Position numbers and translations under genes: made by a program
The notes under the pieces: model-generated
What the model saw: the letters and a program-made list of their open reading frames with translations, nothing else
Databases searched by the model: none
What the model was told of the DNA's origin: nothing
In this document: one piece after another, positions 46,422-56,104 of the stretch
How the letters are laid out: every line of letters starts with the position of its first letter
How positions within the stretch are numbered: the stretch's first letter is position 1
NCBI GenBank assembly: GCA_937974565.1
Contig: CALJWL010000015.1
Span: 1-64,000 of the forward strand
Length of the DNA stretch: 64,000 nt
Direction of reading: 5' to 3'
Source: an uncultured Arenicella sp.
GTDB lineage: Bacteria > Pseudomonadota > Gammaproteobacteria > Arenicellales > Arenicellaceae

Positions 46422-48287
46422 GTGCACACTGATTCAAAAAATAAAATTGCGAGTAATTACGCACAGGATGCCCTACTTAATACCCCCAACGTAGACATGA
46501 TTAACAGCCAAGATGTTCGCACCTTGGATGAGATGTTTCGTGAGCGCGTTAGGCGCAGCAGTGATCATGTGGCTTATACGCAATTTGATAAGGCGCAGAA
46601 GCAGTGGCACAGCGTGACATGGGCTGAGTTGGCGCTTCAAGTAGAACGTTGGCAAGTTGCATTCAAAAGTTCAGGCCTTAAAAAAGGAGACCGTGTCGCG
46701 ATCTCGTACCAAAACAGCATCGAGTGGGTGATTTTTGATCAAGCTGCTTTACGTCTTGGTTTGGTGGTTGTGCCTCTTTATACCGCCGACCGTGTGGACA
46801 ATGTGGGGTACGTCATTGGTGACTCTGGGGCTAAGTTGGCTTTGTTTGCTAACTCGACCATGTGGGAAAAAATTGACCAAAGTGAAGAGCGCACTCATTG
46901 CATTGAGACCGTGATTGTCATGCAAGGAGAGAGTCAAGGCATGATTAAAAACATCAACGACTGGTTGCCTGAGCAAGGCGCGCATTTAGAACGCGGGATG
47001 GCGCAGCCTGATGATTTGGCATCCATTGTCTATACATCAGGTACCACTGGGCGACCCAAAGGCGTTATGTTGTCACACAACAATATGTTGTCTAACGCTT
47101 ACTGCGGCATGCGTAGCGTGGCGCTGACGCCCGAAGATCGATTACTCAGCTTCTTGCCATTATCTCACACCTTTGAGCGTACAGTAGGTTACTACGCCGC
47201 TATGATGGCGGGTTCTCACGTGAGTTTTAATCGCTCAATTCCAGAGATGGCGAATGACCTTAAAATCATTAAGCCTACGGTGATGATTTCGGTGCCGCGC
47301 ATTTTCGAGCGAGTTCATAATAAGATTCATAACGGCCTTAAAAAGGGCAAGCCAATCAAACAAAAGCTCTTTAAATTAGCCGTGCAGGTGGGTTGGGCCA
47401 AATTTGAATATCAGCAAGGCATTCGTGGTTGGCAACCTTTGTTGTTACTGGCGGGTGTGTTAGACAAATTGGTTGGCGCGACGGTTCGTGAACGATTGGG
47501 CGGTGAAATGAAGTACGTGGTCATTGGTGGCGCACCATTATCATTGGATGTGGCAAAAACCTTTATCTCACTGGGCGTGCCATTGTTGCAAGGCTTTGGT
47601 TTAACCGAATCCAGCCCAGTGGTTAGCGTTAATACCCTTGAAGCGTGTCGGCCCGATTCGATTGGCCTGCCATTGCGCGGTGTGAATGTGAAACTTGAGG
47701 AAAATGACGAACTTTGGATTCAAGGTGACAACGTGATGATGGGGTATTGGAATAACCCAGAGGCAACGGCGAATGTGGTCGTTGACGCTGAGGATGGTCG
47801 ATGGTTGCGTAGCGGTGACCGCGCCTCAATTGATGATGAGGGTTTTATCCGGATTATTGGTCGCATTAAAGATATTTTGGTGTTGGCAAACGGTGAAAAA
47901 GTGCCGCCAACGGACGTCGAATCCGCGATTATGCAAAATCCACTATTCGAACAAGTGATGGTTTTAGGTGAAGCTAAGTCGTTTTTATCGGCCTTAGTGG
48001 TGTTGGATAAGGAGTTGTTCAACGAATTATGTCAAGAACGTGGCTGGGATGAGGCAGACCGATCTTCTGCCAAATTAAACGCCGAGTTGGTAAAACAAAT
48101 AACCGCACAAATGGATAAGTTCCCAGGTTACGCCAGAATACGCAAGGTGCATGTTTGCCCAACGGAGTGGACAGTTGAGTCTGGCTTAATCACGCCCACG
48201 TTGAAAATAAAGCGCGCAGAGTTATTAGCGTACTTTGCTGATGAAGTTGATAGGCTTTATTCAGGCCATGGCGTTGCTAAGTCCTAA
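46422..48287 (+). CDS. Long-chain acyl-CoA synthetase (AMP-binding)
   Basis: A 621-residue AMP-forming fatty-acid:CoA ligase. The ATP/AMP motif YTSGTTGRPKGVMLSH is near residue 204, followed by FLPLSHTFER, the GFGLTESSPV segment, GDRASIDDEGFIRIIGRIKDI and the late catalytic Lys in LKIKRAELL. No membrane helix is evident. It resembles the eukaryote-like FadD15/ACSL branch more than classical FadD. The start is a GTG with no clear ribosome site; a later start is possible. The stop overlaps the next gene by one base. Confidence 0.88.
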   Translation: MHTDSKNKIASNYAQDALLNTPNVDMINSQDVRTLDEMFRERVRRSSDHVAYTQFDKAQKQWHSVTWAELALQVERWQVAFKSSGLKKGDRVAISYQNSIEWVIFDQAALRLGLVVVPLYTADRVDNVGYVIGDSGAKLALFANSTMWEKIDQSEERTHCIETVIVMQGESQGMIKNINDWLPEQGAHLERGMAQPDDLASIVYTSGTTGRPKGVMLSHNNMLSNAYCGMRSVALTPEDRLLSFLPLSHTFERTVGYYAAMMAGSHVSFNRSIPEMANDLKIIKPTVMISVPRIFERVHNKIHNGLKKGKPIKQKLFKLAVQVGWAKFEYQQGIRGWQPLLLLAGVLDKLVGATVRERLGGEMKYVVIGGAPLSLDVAKTFISLGVPLLQGFGLTESSPVVSVNTLEACRPDSIGLPLRGVNVKLEENDELWIQGDNVMMGYWNNPEATANVVVDAEDGRWLRSGDRASIDDEGFIRIIGRIKDILVLANGEKVPPTDVESAIMQNPLFEQVMVLGEAKSFLSALVVLDKELFNELCQERGWDEADRSSAKLNAELVKQITAQMDKFPGYARIRKVHVCPTEWTVESGLITPTLKIKRAELLAYFADEVDRLYSGHGVAKS

Positions 48288-49072
48288 TGGCTTTAACGCA
48301 ATACAAAAGCGACGGTTTATCAATTTCATCAATCACCTTGTTGGCATTCATGGCGTGTTTATTAACGGCCTGCAACCAGCCAGACACGACTAAACCAGAA
48401 GCCTCGGCTGAGCGTCAAAATAGAACCACAAGTGAACAGCACCAAGCCTTGTTAGGCCGCCAGTCATCGTTAGTCGACTATGAGACGGCCAGACGATTGT
48501 TCTGGAGCAAGCTGTACAACGGTCAAGTGACCTCTCTTTATTGTGGTGATGAATTTAGCAGCCGAAGTCGTCGCGGCTATAATGTGGAGCATGTGTTTCC
48601 AATGTCGTGGGCTACCAATGGCCTGAATTGCGGAAAACGAAAACAATGCCGTCAGCGCTCTAAGGACTTCAATCAAATCGAAGGCGATTTGCATAACCTC
48701 TTTCCAGCACGAGTTAACGTTAATAAAGAGCGATCCAGTTACCGTTTTGGTATTGTCAGTGGTGAAAAGCGAGAATTTGGGCGTTGTGATTTTGAAGTAG
48801 ACTATCGGGCTCGCGCCGTTGAACCCTCTGAAGCCGTGCGAGGCGATGTTGCCAGAGCCATGTTTTATATGGCCCATCAATATAAGAACAAAGGACTTAA
48901 GTTATTTAATAAACAAGCCGCATTATTACTGACGTGGCACAAACTTGATGCGCCGAGTGCCGAAGAGCGCCGTAGAAATGATGTCATTGAAACGCTTCAA
49001 GGTAACCGTAATCCGTTCATTGATGAACCGAAGTTGCTGAACTCCTTATATCATGACGGCGCTTTTAGGTGA
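48287..49072 (+). CDS. Endonuclease I family lipoprotein
   Basis: A 261-residue nuclease of the EndA/Endonuclease_1 family. A lipobox (LLTAC, C29) suggests membrane attachment as a lipoprotein. The nuclease domain carries NVEHVFPMSW with the catalytic His and GDLHNLFPA. E. coli EndA is soluble and periplasmic, so lipid attachment is a variation. It begins within the stop of the acyl-CoA synthetase gene, so it may be co-translated, although no shared function is obvious. It may degrade extracellular or incoming DNA for nutrients. Confidence 0.87.
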   Translation: MALTQYKSDGLSISSITLLAFMACLLTACNQPDTTKPEASAERQNRTTSEQHQALLGRQSSLVDYETARRLFWSKLYNGQVTSLYCGDEFSSRSRRGYNVEHVFPMSWATNGLNCGKRKQCRQRSKDFNQIEGDLHNLFPARVNVNKERSSYRFGIVSGEKREFGRCDFEVDYRARAVEPSEAVRGDVARAMFYMAHQYKNKGLKLFNKQAALLLTWHKLDAPSAEERRRNDVIETLQGNRNPFIDEPKLLNSLYHDGAFR

Positions 49073-49187
49073 CGCCGTTAAGAATCAAGCGTGGCTAGCC
49101 TAAACCCTAAAAATTCGTCATTTCTACGGAATAAGTCTGCCAAAATGTTAGAGTCTGTTGTGAATAACTTAATCGTTTGGGGAATCA

Positions 49188-49997
49188 ATGAAATCTCTAT
49201 TTAAATTTCCATTAGCCATCGCCATGCTGCTCCTTATTTCCGCTTGCAGTAATGATGGTGTTTCCGTTACAGCCAAATTTGAGAACACGCAAGATATTGG
49301 CGAAGGCACCTCGGTCTATTTAGGGCATAAACCCATTGGCTCGGTTACTGATATTTCCAAAACCGAATACGGTTCAGTGGTGCAAATGTCATTAGATTCT
49401 GAGCTGGCGATGAAAGTTGACAGTAAAGCCGCGGTTGTGGTGAATCGTTTACGAGAAGGCGCGCCATTGGAGTTTCATAACCCGCCTGGTGCTATTAACA
49501 AAGCATTAGAACACGGTCAAACGGTTGAGGGCTTGGATTCCATGTTGCAGCTGATTGGTTGGGGCGTTGGTAGCTCTGTCGAAGTCGGCAGAGAAAACAT
49601 CAGTGCTTTTAAAGACTATCTGGGCAGTGATGAATTTCAGCGTGATAAAGCTGAAGCTGGCGTTGCTCTTGATAAAGGCATGAAAGCCGCCAAGGACAGT
49701 TTAGAAGAAACCAGCAAAGCGCTGGTGAGAACCATTGATGACATTGACTTTTCTGAGGAAGAATTGGCAGCCATGATTGAAGAGTTGGGTGGTGAGTTTG
49801 CGCCGATGGTCGAAGACCTTGCGCAAAGCGGCACTGAGTTGATGTTACAATTGGAGCGGTTCTCGCAGAACTTAGAACAATCCAATTCCCAAGAAAAGCA
49901 ATCAGGCGAGCAATTTTTAAACAGCTTAACCGAAGCTTTGGAGGTGTTGAATCAGAGTTTTGATGAGGGTGTGGAAAAAGGCTTAAAAGAGCAATAA
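49188..49997 (+). CDS. MCE/MlaD-domain lipoprotein
   Basis: A 269-residue lipoprotein (lipobox LLLISAC, C20) with an MCE-like beta domain (about 26-110; VSVTAKFENTQDIGEGTSVY, YLGHKPIGSVTDI) and a helical, coiled C-terminal part. MCE proteins carry lipids between membranes (MlaD, PqiB, LetB) and are usually anchored by a transmembrane helix, so a lipid-anchored, stand-alone form is like PqiC-type accessory or single-MCE lipoproteins. No Mla or Pqi partner genes lie in the window. Confidence 0.75.
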   Translation: MKSLFKFPLAIAMLLLISACSNDGVSVTAKFENTQDIGEGTSVYLGHKPIGSVTDISKTEYGSVVQMSLDSELAMKVDSKAAVVVNRLREGAPLEFHNPPGAINKALEHGQTVEGLDSMLQLIGWGVGSSVEVGRENISAFKDYLGSDEFQRDKAEAGVALDKGMKAAKDSLEETSKALVRTIDDIDFSEEELAAMIEELGGEFAPMVEDLAQSGTELMLQLERFSQNLEQSNSQEKQSGEQFLNSLTEALEVLNQSFDEGVEKGLKEQ

Positions 49998-50129
49998 TTG
50001 GCTATGCCAGCGGCGGTGATAACTTTATAAAGTGGTTTGCGCTGAGTAGAGAAAGCCGTTCTTTTGCATGTTTAAGAGCGTTAGAATTTAATTTCATTGA
50101 ATTTCAGATGGCGCACAAAACGTAATAAA

Positions 50130-50834
50130 TTACTGATCGTCAAGACAGATAATATGAACGTGTCTAGGACCATGAGCGCCTTGAACCAACTCGCCTTCAA
50201 TGTCCGTAGTGCCGCTGGCTCCAGTGATGAGCGTGGTATTTCGGGGGGATTTATTTGGCCCAAACAGCCTTAGCGCTATTTCCGAGTAGTCTTCTAAGTG
50301 ACGCAGAACAGTCGATTTACGAACCGTAATGATTTGATAGGTTGATAGAAAATTCATCAGCACGGGCATTGTTTCGCTGGAGTGAATGATTACCGATCCA
50401 GTTTCGGCAATGCCCAGATCGGCCATGCAAACCGACACGGAGTTTTCTTGATCAAGGTTAGCCAACAAACCCATGTCACCCCAGCTTAGCCGAGTTAAAG
50501 GCGCACTCGGTTGCAGTAATATGCTGTTGGGCAAGTCGTGCTTGTCCAAAAAAATCTCAACGGCTTTGGGTAATAAGCTCGTACAGTCAAGTCGCTCTAT
50601 TGTGGTGCCAATGACAACGCCTGATGTAATGCGCCTTACTAATTCATCGGCCGGTTCGTTTGAAAGTGCAAAGGGTCGATCCTGAACGTAATTGTCCAAT
50701 AGTGCTTGGGCTTCACGCTCAATTTGTTCAGGTTTGATCGCTTCGTTTGAGGCCGGCTTCCCCTTTTTTATGTCTGCAAAAATGTCCTTTCGGTGTTGAT
50801 CGCTACGCGATAACTCATCACTTTTATGCTTCAT
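50130..50834 (-). CDS. lutC: Lactate utilisation protein LutC (LUD domain)
   Basis: A 234-residue LUD-domain protein, the third subunit of the LutABC L-lactate oxidation complex. The core has GDMGLLANLDQENSVSV, then SSETMPVLMNFL and GASGTTDIEGELVQGAHGP. The frame opens far upstream inside lutB, but the ATG at 50834 overlaps lutB by only 11 bp and begins just before the conserved part. It is the last gene of the rhaB-rhaM-lutA-lutB-lutC unit. It probably acts in the cytoplasm with LutA and LutB. Confidence 0.9.
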   Translation of the reverse strand: MKHKSDELSRSDQHRKDIFADIKKGKPASNEAIKPEQIEREAQALLDNYVQDRPFALSNEPADELVRRITSGVVIGTTIERLDCTSLLPKAVEIFLDKHDLPNSILLQPSAPLTRLSWGDMGLLANLDQENSVSVCMADLGIAETGSVIIHSSETMPVLMNFLSTYQIITVRKSTVLRHLEDYSEIALRLFGPNKSPRNTTLITGASGTTDIEGELVQGAHGPRHVHIICLDDQ

Positions 50835-52233
50835 GACGTTCTCTGTTTTTCTGATATTGCTGAATGAAGCTTTGGCCTTGCGGGGCCAGAAGGTCTCGAT
50901 TCGTCGTCCAGCTTCCGGCAAACGGCATCCAACGAATCCAGCCACGTCGAGAAAATGGTTTCATCATCAATATGGCCATGTTAGTAGTAAATTGAAATAG
51001 CCTTGGCCGCTGTGCTAACTGCGAAAAGCACGCCACTAAAAAGCGGTTACGAATCGTATCAACCTTTTTTTCCCATGCTTTTTTTCTCCAAGCCCTAATC
51101 AGGGTCGGCAACGGTATGTTCACTGGGCAGACTTCTTGGCATTTTCCATTTAAAGTGCATGCACTGACGGGTTCAAATGCGTTGTTCAGGCCGTCAATGT
51201 TTGGTGTGATCACAGCGCCCATGGGGCCAGGGTAAACACTGCCGTAAGCATGCCCGCCTATGTGCTTATAGACAACACAATGGTTCATGCAAGCGCCACA
51301 ACGTATGCAACGAAGCATTTCTTTCATATCGTCTTTCAGCATGTTGGTGCGACCGTTATCCACCAAAACGATATGGCAATGCTCTGGGCCGTCGAGGTCT
51401 GTACCTCGTTTTGGACCATTGTGGAACGTGGTGTATTGCGTTATGTCTGCGCCCGTTGCCGAACGCACTAAGAGCCGCAACAACGGCATAGCATGAGCGA
51501 TGCTTGGAACCAGTTTTTCAATGCCTGCTGTGACAATGTGTACCTTGGGTGGCGTGGTTGTAAGTTCTGCGTTACCCTCATTTGTCACCGTGCAAACTTG
51601 CCCTGTATCGGCGACTAAAAAGTTAGCCCCGGTAATGCCCACGTCGGCCGATAAAAAATGGTGACGGAGTTCCCTCCTGGCACTTGATACTAAATCGACA
51701 ACCTGAGTTGATTCGATTGGGTTTTGATGATTTTCTCTAAAGAGGTCAACAACATCTTCACGAGTAAGGTGCAGTGCTGGCCAAACAATGTGTGATGGTG
51801 GGTCACCGGCAAGTTGGATAATGTGTTCGGCTAAATCCGTTTCGACACGTTCAAAGTCTTCTCGGTCAAGAGCGGCCGGCAAACCAATTTCTTCACCTAA
51901 CATGGATTTGCTTCGGGTGATTTTTTTGGCGCCTTGTTCGTGACAAATATCAACAACTATTTGAGACGCGTGCTCGGCGTTTTTTGCCCAGTGAACAATC
52001 GATCCGTTGGCGATTGCATTTCGCTCGAACTCGGCAAGATAATAATCGAGGTACTCGATCACGTGATCTTTAATTTTTTGGCCTTGCTCACGTGTTCGAT
52101 CAAAGCCTGGAAAATTTTTAACCGCCGTTGCCCGCTTCGCATCAGCTCGATCGGTCGTTCGACGAATGGCAACTTTCAATTTCGGATTATTCAATGCGTC
52201 CGAAACATTGCGTTTAAACTTATTCTGTTTCAT
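50824..52233 (-). CDS. lutB: Lactate utilisation iron-sulfur protein LutB
   Basis: A 469-residue iron-sulfur subunit of the LutABC complex. An LUD-like domain (about 60-300) precedes ferredoxin-type Cys groups (CIRCGACMNHCVVY, then CTLNGKCQEVCP) that should bind two [4Fe-4S] clusters. It accepts electrons from L-lactate oxidation with LutA and LutC. It starts 41 bp after lutA and overlaps lutC. In this locus its substrate is likely L-lactate made by RhaEW. Confidence 0.93.
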   Translation of the reverse strand: MKQNKFKRNVSDALNNPKLKVAIRRTTDRADAKRATAVKNFPGFDRTREQGQKIKDHVIEYLDYYLAEFERNAIANGSIVHWAKNAEHASQIVVDICHEQGAKKITRSKSMLGEEIGLPAALDREDFERVETDLAEHIIQLAGDPPSHIVWPALHLTREDVVDLFRENHQNPIESTQVVDLVSSARRELRHHFLSADVGITGANFLVADTGQVCTVTNEGNAELTTTPPKVHIVTAGIEKLVPSIAHAMPLLRLLVRSATGADITQYTTFHNGPKRGTDLDGPEHCHIVLVDNGRTNMLKDDMKEMLRCIRCGACMNHCVVYKHIGGHAYGSVYPGPMGAVITPNIDGLNNAFEPVSACTLNGKCQEVCPVNIPLPTLIRAWRKKAWEKKVDTIRNRFLVACFSQLAQRPRLFQFTTNMAILMMKPFSRRGWIRWMPFAGSWTTNRDLLAPQGQSFIQQYQKNRERHEA

Positions 52234-52274
52234 GGCTGTTGTTTCTCAGCGTCTCTTTTTACGAGTCATTGCTG

Positions 52275-53033
52275 TTATGAATCATTGCTGGGCAACAGGT
52301 CAGCCAGTAACTCGGCCGTGTGCATGACCGAGGTGGGTTTCTCGCGAGCCTCTTTATCCGTTACGCGGTTCATTTTACCTTCAATGTTCATCAAGCACCC
52401 CAAGTCACCGCCAAGTAAAATGTCGGCATTTGCGGCAAGTATGTTATCCACTTTTTCACTTACAACTTCATTTGAAATGTCGGAATACTTCACGCAAAAA
52501 GTGCCTCCAAATCCGCAGCATTCGGTGCTGCCCTTTAAGGGCTTAGCTTGCAATCCCTTGATGTCTTTAAGCAGTTTCATCGGTTGTTGATGAACATTGA
52601 GTTCGCGCAGCCCTGAACAACTGTGATGGTATGAGTAGGTTGCATCGAGTGTCGAATCCACTACAGTGTAGTCACAAATGTCAACTAAAAACGAAAGAAG
52701 TTCAAAGGTTTTTCCTGCCAGCGACTTAGCTCGTTCAGCAAAAGGGTCGTCGTTCTCAAATAACTCATCAAATTTTCGAATCATAGCCGCACACGATCCT
52801 GATGGCGCAACAACATAATCGAAACCTTCAAAGCGCTCAATCAACTTGCGAGCAATTGCTTTAGTGCCTTCATCGTCGCCACTGTTAAACGCGGGCTGAC
52901 CGCAACAACTTTGGGCGGAAGGCACACTTACATTGCAATCAGCGTCTTCTAATAATTGAATCGCGGCAAAGCCGACCGATGGGCGTAAGGTATTAACCAG
53001 GCAGGTAACAAATAGCCCGACGTTCGCTTTCAT
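52275..53033 (-). CDS. lutA: Lactate utilisation protein LutA (CCG domains)
   Basis: A 252-residue protein with two cysteine-rich CCG domains (around SCCGQPAFNSGD and STECCGFGGTFC), as in LutA and GlpC/heterodisulfide reductase subunits. With LutB and LutC it oxidises L-lactate to pyruvate. GAGG lies six bases before the ATG. It starts 30 bp after rhaM, so the lactate genes are in the same transcript as the rhamnose genes. Confidence 0.93.
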   Translation of the reverse strand: MKANVGLFVTCLVNTLRPSVGFAAIQLLEDADCNVSVPSAQSCCGQPAFNSGDDEGTKAIARKLIERFEGFDYVVAPSGSCAAMIRKFDELFENDDPFAERAKSLAGKTFELLSFLVDICDYTVVDSTLDATYSYHHSCSGLRELNVHQQPMKLLKDIKGLQAKPLKGSTECCGFGGTFCVKYSDISNEVVSEKVDNILAANADILLGGDLGCLMNIEGKMNRVTDKEAREKPTSVMHTAELLADLLPSNDS

Positions 53034-53063
53034 TGTATGCCTCGTTGAGATTTTTTCATGACG

Positions 53064-53378
53064 TTAACCGAGATAGAATAACGAAGGGAGTTCGGTTGTA
53101 ATAGGGCTGTTATCATCATTTGTCTCCATAATGTCTTTCATGTAGTTCCACCATTTTTGGCACACCTGAGACTCGGCGATGTCCAACCACATTGATTCGC
53201 TAACCAGTTCAACATAAGCAAATAGTTGTAAACTGTCTTCGTGCAAAAATATTGAATAGTTGCTAACCCCTTGACGTTTGAGCAGCGCAACTAAGTCGGG
53301 CCATATGGCATCATGCCTATCTTTATAGACTTCTTGTTGCCCTTGTTTGAGTTGCATTAAAAATGCTTTGCGAATCAT
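53064..53378 (-). CDS. rhaM: L-rhamnose mutarotase
   Basis: A 104-residue RhaM that interconverts the alpha and beta anomers of L-rhamnose. Family residues: the His in KDRHDAIWPDL and the paired Trp near CQKWWNYM. Length is that of the family. The ATG overlaps the rhaB stop (ATGA), so the two are coupled. It feeds the isomerase at 60 kb. Confidence 0.93.
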   Translation of the reverse strand: MIRKAFLMQLKQGQQEVYKDRHDAIWPDLVALLKRQGVSNYSIFLHEDSLQLFAYVELVSESMWLDIAESQVCQKWWNYMKDIMETNDDNSPITTELPSLFYLG

Positions 53379-54793
53379 GACTGATGTGCCTCACGCTCAT
53401 TTAATGTGTCGGTATTGGGCGTTGTTGCGAGTTTGAGCCATGTTTCTTGATACGTGGTTAAACCGCTCAGTTGGCTTGCTTGGCCGTTGTCTAAACTAAC
53501 GTTAGGTTCACTCGGCCAGTTGGCTAACAGTGCCGCGCCGCGAACGGTGCCACCGGTATCCCTTGCCAGCTTTAAGGGTTGGCCGGCGCGAAGCTGAGCA
53601 AAAACTTCGCATAGAATGGGGTTTTGAATAAAACTGCCGGTGATGACGATCTCATTATTTGCGTTAAGAAGGTCAGCGCAATAATTCATCATTAATGCAC
53701 AGTAGAGGCTTGCCAGTGCCGGTCCGTCTGAACAATGGCCGATTACCTCAGGTTGTTTTTTGCCAAATGGCCCACTGCCATTACTGAAATTGGGCACAGC
53801 AAAAATATCATTATCGATGAGGTGTTGAACTCTCGCTTGGCTTAGTGGTTTATCATTGGGGTTGCCAACAAAATCACAAATTTCTGAATATTCTCGACCG
53901 CCCATAAAACGGATGCAACGAACTAATTCGCCTTCCACGTCGACATTGGCGAGCATGTCTTTGTCTTGATGGAGCGTTAAGGGGTCACCGCCTTTCGACA
54001 TCCCGATCACCCATGTTCCTGTTGACATAACGCAAAAGTCACGGTTCTTGTAATGTGGAATAAATCTCAAAAAACTGGCACTGCTATCGTGTACTCCGCC
54101 ATGCACTTTGCACTCTTTTGGTAAGCCCGTCAGATCAACAACGTCGGCTGATACCTGTGAAACCACTTCCCAGGCGTCCACCCGTGGTGGAAACAGCGCA
54201 TCCCAACCTCGTGCCTTAGCAAAAGCGGTAAACCGGTTTTTTGTGGGTGACCATAAGTCGGTGTGACAACCTAAAGACGTACATTCTGAAGTCAATTGCC
54301 CAGTCAGGCGCCAAACCCAATACTGCGGATACAGTAAAATTGACTTAACATTTTCGAACTGGCGAGCGAATTTCTTTTCAAGCCAGAAAAGCTGGCGACC
54401 AATATTAAGGCCGCCAGGCAGGCTTGGTGAAAAGCTTTCGTAAAATTCGGGTCTGATGACGTTGTATTCATGATCAAATTCTTCAACACCTTGAAACTCA
54501 TAATCTAAAACCGGCAACGCTAATCCATTTGGTTGTTCAGGATCAAAAAGAACGGCCGTTGCACCATGTGTGCTTACCACGATGGAGTCTATGCAGTAGA
54601 CACGTGTTATAGAGTTCAATACCTCGATTACCCATTGCCAAATATCATCAATATTGACGTGAGGGTACGGGCCCGAATTAATCACTGAGTTTTTTTTTGT
54701 ATAAACCTTCTTTGAGTGTTGATCACTGTCGAGAACGTGTATCTTTATATTGGTTTTGCCGATGTCCAGCACTAAAAAATATTTCTCTCGCAT
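53375..54793 (-). CDS. rhaB: L-rhamnulose kinase (FGGY family)
   Basis: A 472-residue FGGY carbohydrate kinase. The N-terminal ATP motif LDIGKTNIKIHVLD and the later STGTWVIGMS and GTVRGAALL segments are present, with the catalytic Asp in HGGVHDSSA. The gene context (rhaM, rhaI, rhaEW) makes L-rhamnulose the likely substrate; FGGY sequence alone would also allow fuculose or xylulose. The frame opens at a TTG nine codons upstream; I choose the ATG at 54793. It is first in the rhaB-rhaM-lutABC unit, read away from deoR. Confidence 0.88.
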   Translation of the reverse strand: MREKYFLVLDIGKTNIKIHVLDSDQHSKKVYTKKNSVINSGPYPHVNIDDIWQWVIEVLNSITRVYCIDSIVVSTHGATAVLFDPEQPNGLALPVLDYEFQGVEEFDHEYNVIRPEFYESFSPSLPGGLNIGRQLFWLEKKFARQFENVKSILLYPQYWVWRLTGQLTSECTSLGCHTDLWSPTKNRFTAFAKARGWDALFPPRVDAWEVVSQVSADVVDLTGLPKECKVHGGVHDSSASFLRFIPHYKNRDFCVMSTGTWVIGMSKGGDPLTLHQDKDMLANVDVEGELVRCIRFMGGREYSEICDFVGNPNDKPLSQARVQHLIDNDIFAVPNFSNGSGPFGKKQPEVIGHCSDGPALASLYCALMMNYCADLLNANNEIVITGSFIQNPILCEVFAQLRAGQPLKLARDTGGTVRGAALLANWPSEPNVSLDNGQASQLSGLTTYQETWLKLATTPNTDTLNEREAHQS

Positions 54794-54851
54794 ACGCCCA
54801 AAGCTGCACTTGAATTTCAATCAATAGGCTCATTATACTAACATAGTTTCC

Positions 54852-54945
54852 AGTCAAATAAAGTCATGTCCGGTCATTTTTAGTCATGATTGTGTTTTTT
54901 GGAAATAATTTAGCCAATATACTTTCATAGTGACCGAAAATGACT
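54852..54945. promoter_or_regulatory. Predicted DeoR operator with 10-bp-spaced direct repeats, rhaB/deoR
   Basis: On the minus strand, facing rhaB, ATGACT (54887-54882), ATGACC (54877-54872), ATGACT (54867-54862) and TTGACT (54857-54852) recur exactly every 10 bp. On the plus strand, facing deoR, GTGACC (54930-54935) and ATGACT (54940-54945) follow the same spacing. Because one array covers the upstream GTG of the deoR frame, the later deoR start is more likely. Confidence 0.65.
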
Positions 54946-55025
54946 TAGGTTTAGCTGCGCCTTATGCGGAAGTCATTCTTAAATTAACGCACACCATTAA
55001 CACCCATATTGCGGAACCAAGCCTG

Positions 55026-55805
55026 ATGTTAGAAAAACAACGCCATAAACTATTACTCGATATTCTAAGAGAGCAACACTTCGTCAGTGCCCGCTCACTT
55101 GCTGAACAATTGAACGCATCGGAAGCCACGATACGTCGAGATATCACTAAGCTTGCCAAGGAAAATCAACTTAATAAAATTAGAGGGGGAGCCGAAGCGA
55201 TCAATAAAACGGAGTTTAAGTTTCAACAAATCCCGGTTGCGGGCTCGGTTTTCTTGGCGGATAAAGAGCGCCATACGCAAGATAAAAGGGCCATTGCAAA
55301 AAAAGCCGTTGAGCTGTGTGATGAATCAGATTTGATCACCATCAACGCAGGCAGTTCCACCTATATGATGGGCGAATTTTTGCGTGATACCCAGATGTCA
55401 ATTTTAACGAATTCGTTTTCGTTGGCGCACGACTTAATTGAAAACACAAATAATCAAATTACGATCCCCGGAGGGGAAATTTACCGTAAACAAAATATCA
55501 TTCTGAGCGCATTCGAGGACGACATGATTCAACATTACAGAGTGTCGAAAATGTTCATTGGGTCACCCGGTGTGAGTCATTACGGCGTAATGGAATCGGA
55601 CCCTTTGCTGATAAGGGCTGAGCAGAAGCTAATGAAGCAAGCGGACAAAGTCGTTGTTTTGGCCGACAGCTCGAAACTCGGGCAACGAAGTAACTTTATT
55701 CTGTGTCCACTCGAGCAGGTCGATATATTAATTACCGACAATAAGGTCAGCCAGGAACACAAAGACTTGCTCGAAGAACATGGGATTGAGGTGGTTATTG
55801 CGTAG
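55026..55805 (+). CDS. DeoR/GlpR-family transcriptional repressor of the rhamnose locus
   Basis: A DeoR-type regulator: HTH domain (about 1-57; LLLDILREQHFVSARSLAEQ, then SEATIRRDITKL) and a DeoRC sugar-phosphate-sensing domain (about 75-235; INAGSSTYMMGEFL). The inducer is probably a phosphorylated intermediate such as rhamnulose 1-phosphate. The frame opens at GTG 54930, 32 codons earlier, but that falls inside the predicted operator, and DeoR proteins usually begin with MLEKQRHKLLLDIL-like sequence, so I use the ATG at 55026 (259 aa). It is divergent from rhaB and convergent with the permease gene. Confidence 0.87.
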   Translation: MLEKQRHKLLLDILREQHFVSARSLAEQLNASEATIRRDITKLAKENQLNKIRGGAEAINKTEFKFQQIPVAGSVFLADKERHTQDKRAIAKKAVELCDESDLITINAGSSTYMMGEFLRDTQMSILTNSFSLAHDLIENTNNQITIPGGEIYRKQNIILSAFEDDMIQHYRVSKMFIGSPGVSHYGVMESDPLLIRAEQKLMKQADKVVVLADSSKLGQRSNFILCPLEQVDILITDNKVSQEHKDLLEEHGIEVVIA

Positions 55806-55908
55806 CAACGTTGTATCGTCAGCCTGCGCCGTTGATTCGAGCGGACGCGAAAATAGAAAAAGCCTCTATTGTTTGTAAGACAGAGTCGATTTTATAACTT
55901 GCTTTTCA

Positions 55909-56104
55909 ATCACGCACGAGATGGCTCATCATTTTCTTGTTGCTGGGCTCACTTGTATCATAAATTTTTCGTGCGTGTGCCCAGCACTCAAGTTGAGCTG
56001 GTCTGTTCTTAGAGAACAGTTTAATACGTCTTCGTAGACATCGACCAAACTCAGTGCATTTAAACGGTTCTATTGCGACCGCCACCCAAGCGTTGCGTTT
56101 TACC
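55909..56104 (-). pseudogene. Possible transposase-like fragment after the permease gene
   Basis: In a frame different from the permease, the minus strand between the permease stop and 55906 reads about 60 codons ending in LFSKNRPAQLECWAHARKIY and a short tail. CWAHAR is reminiscent of the IS66 transposase motif, but the match is short and no start or terminal repeats are seen. It may be chance. A 7-bp stem (CTGTTCT/AGAACAG, 56003-56009 and 56013-56019) lies within it. Confidence 0.2.

Noticed and set aside
50835-50945. 37-codon N-terminal extension of lutC
   Set aside because: It is lutB sequence in another frame. The ATG at 50834 gives a normal LutC.
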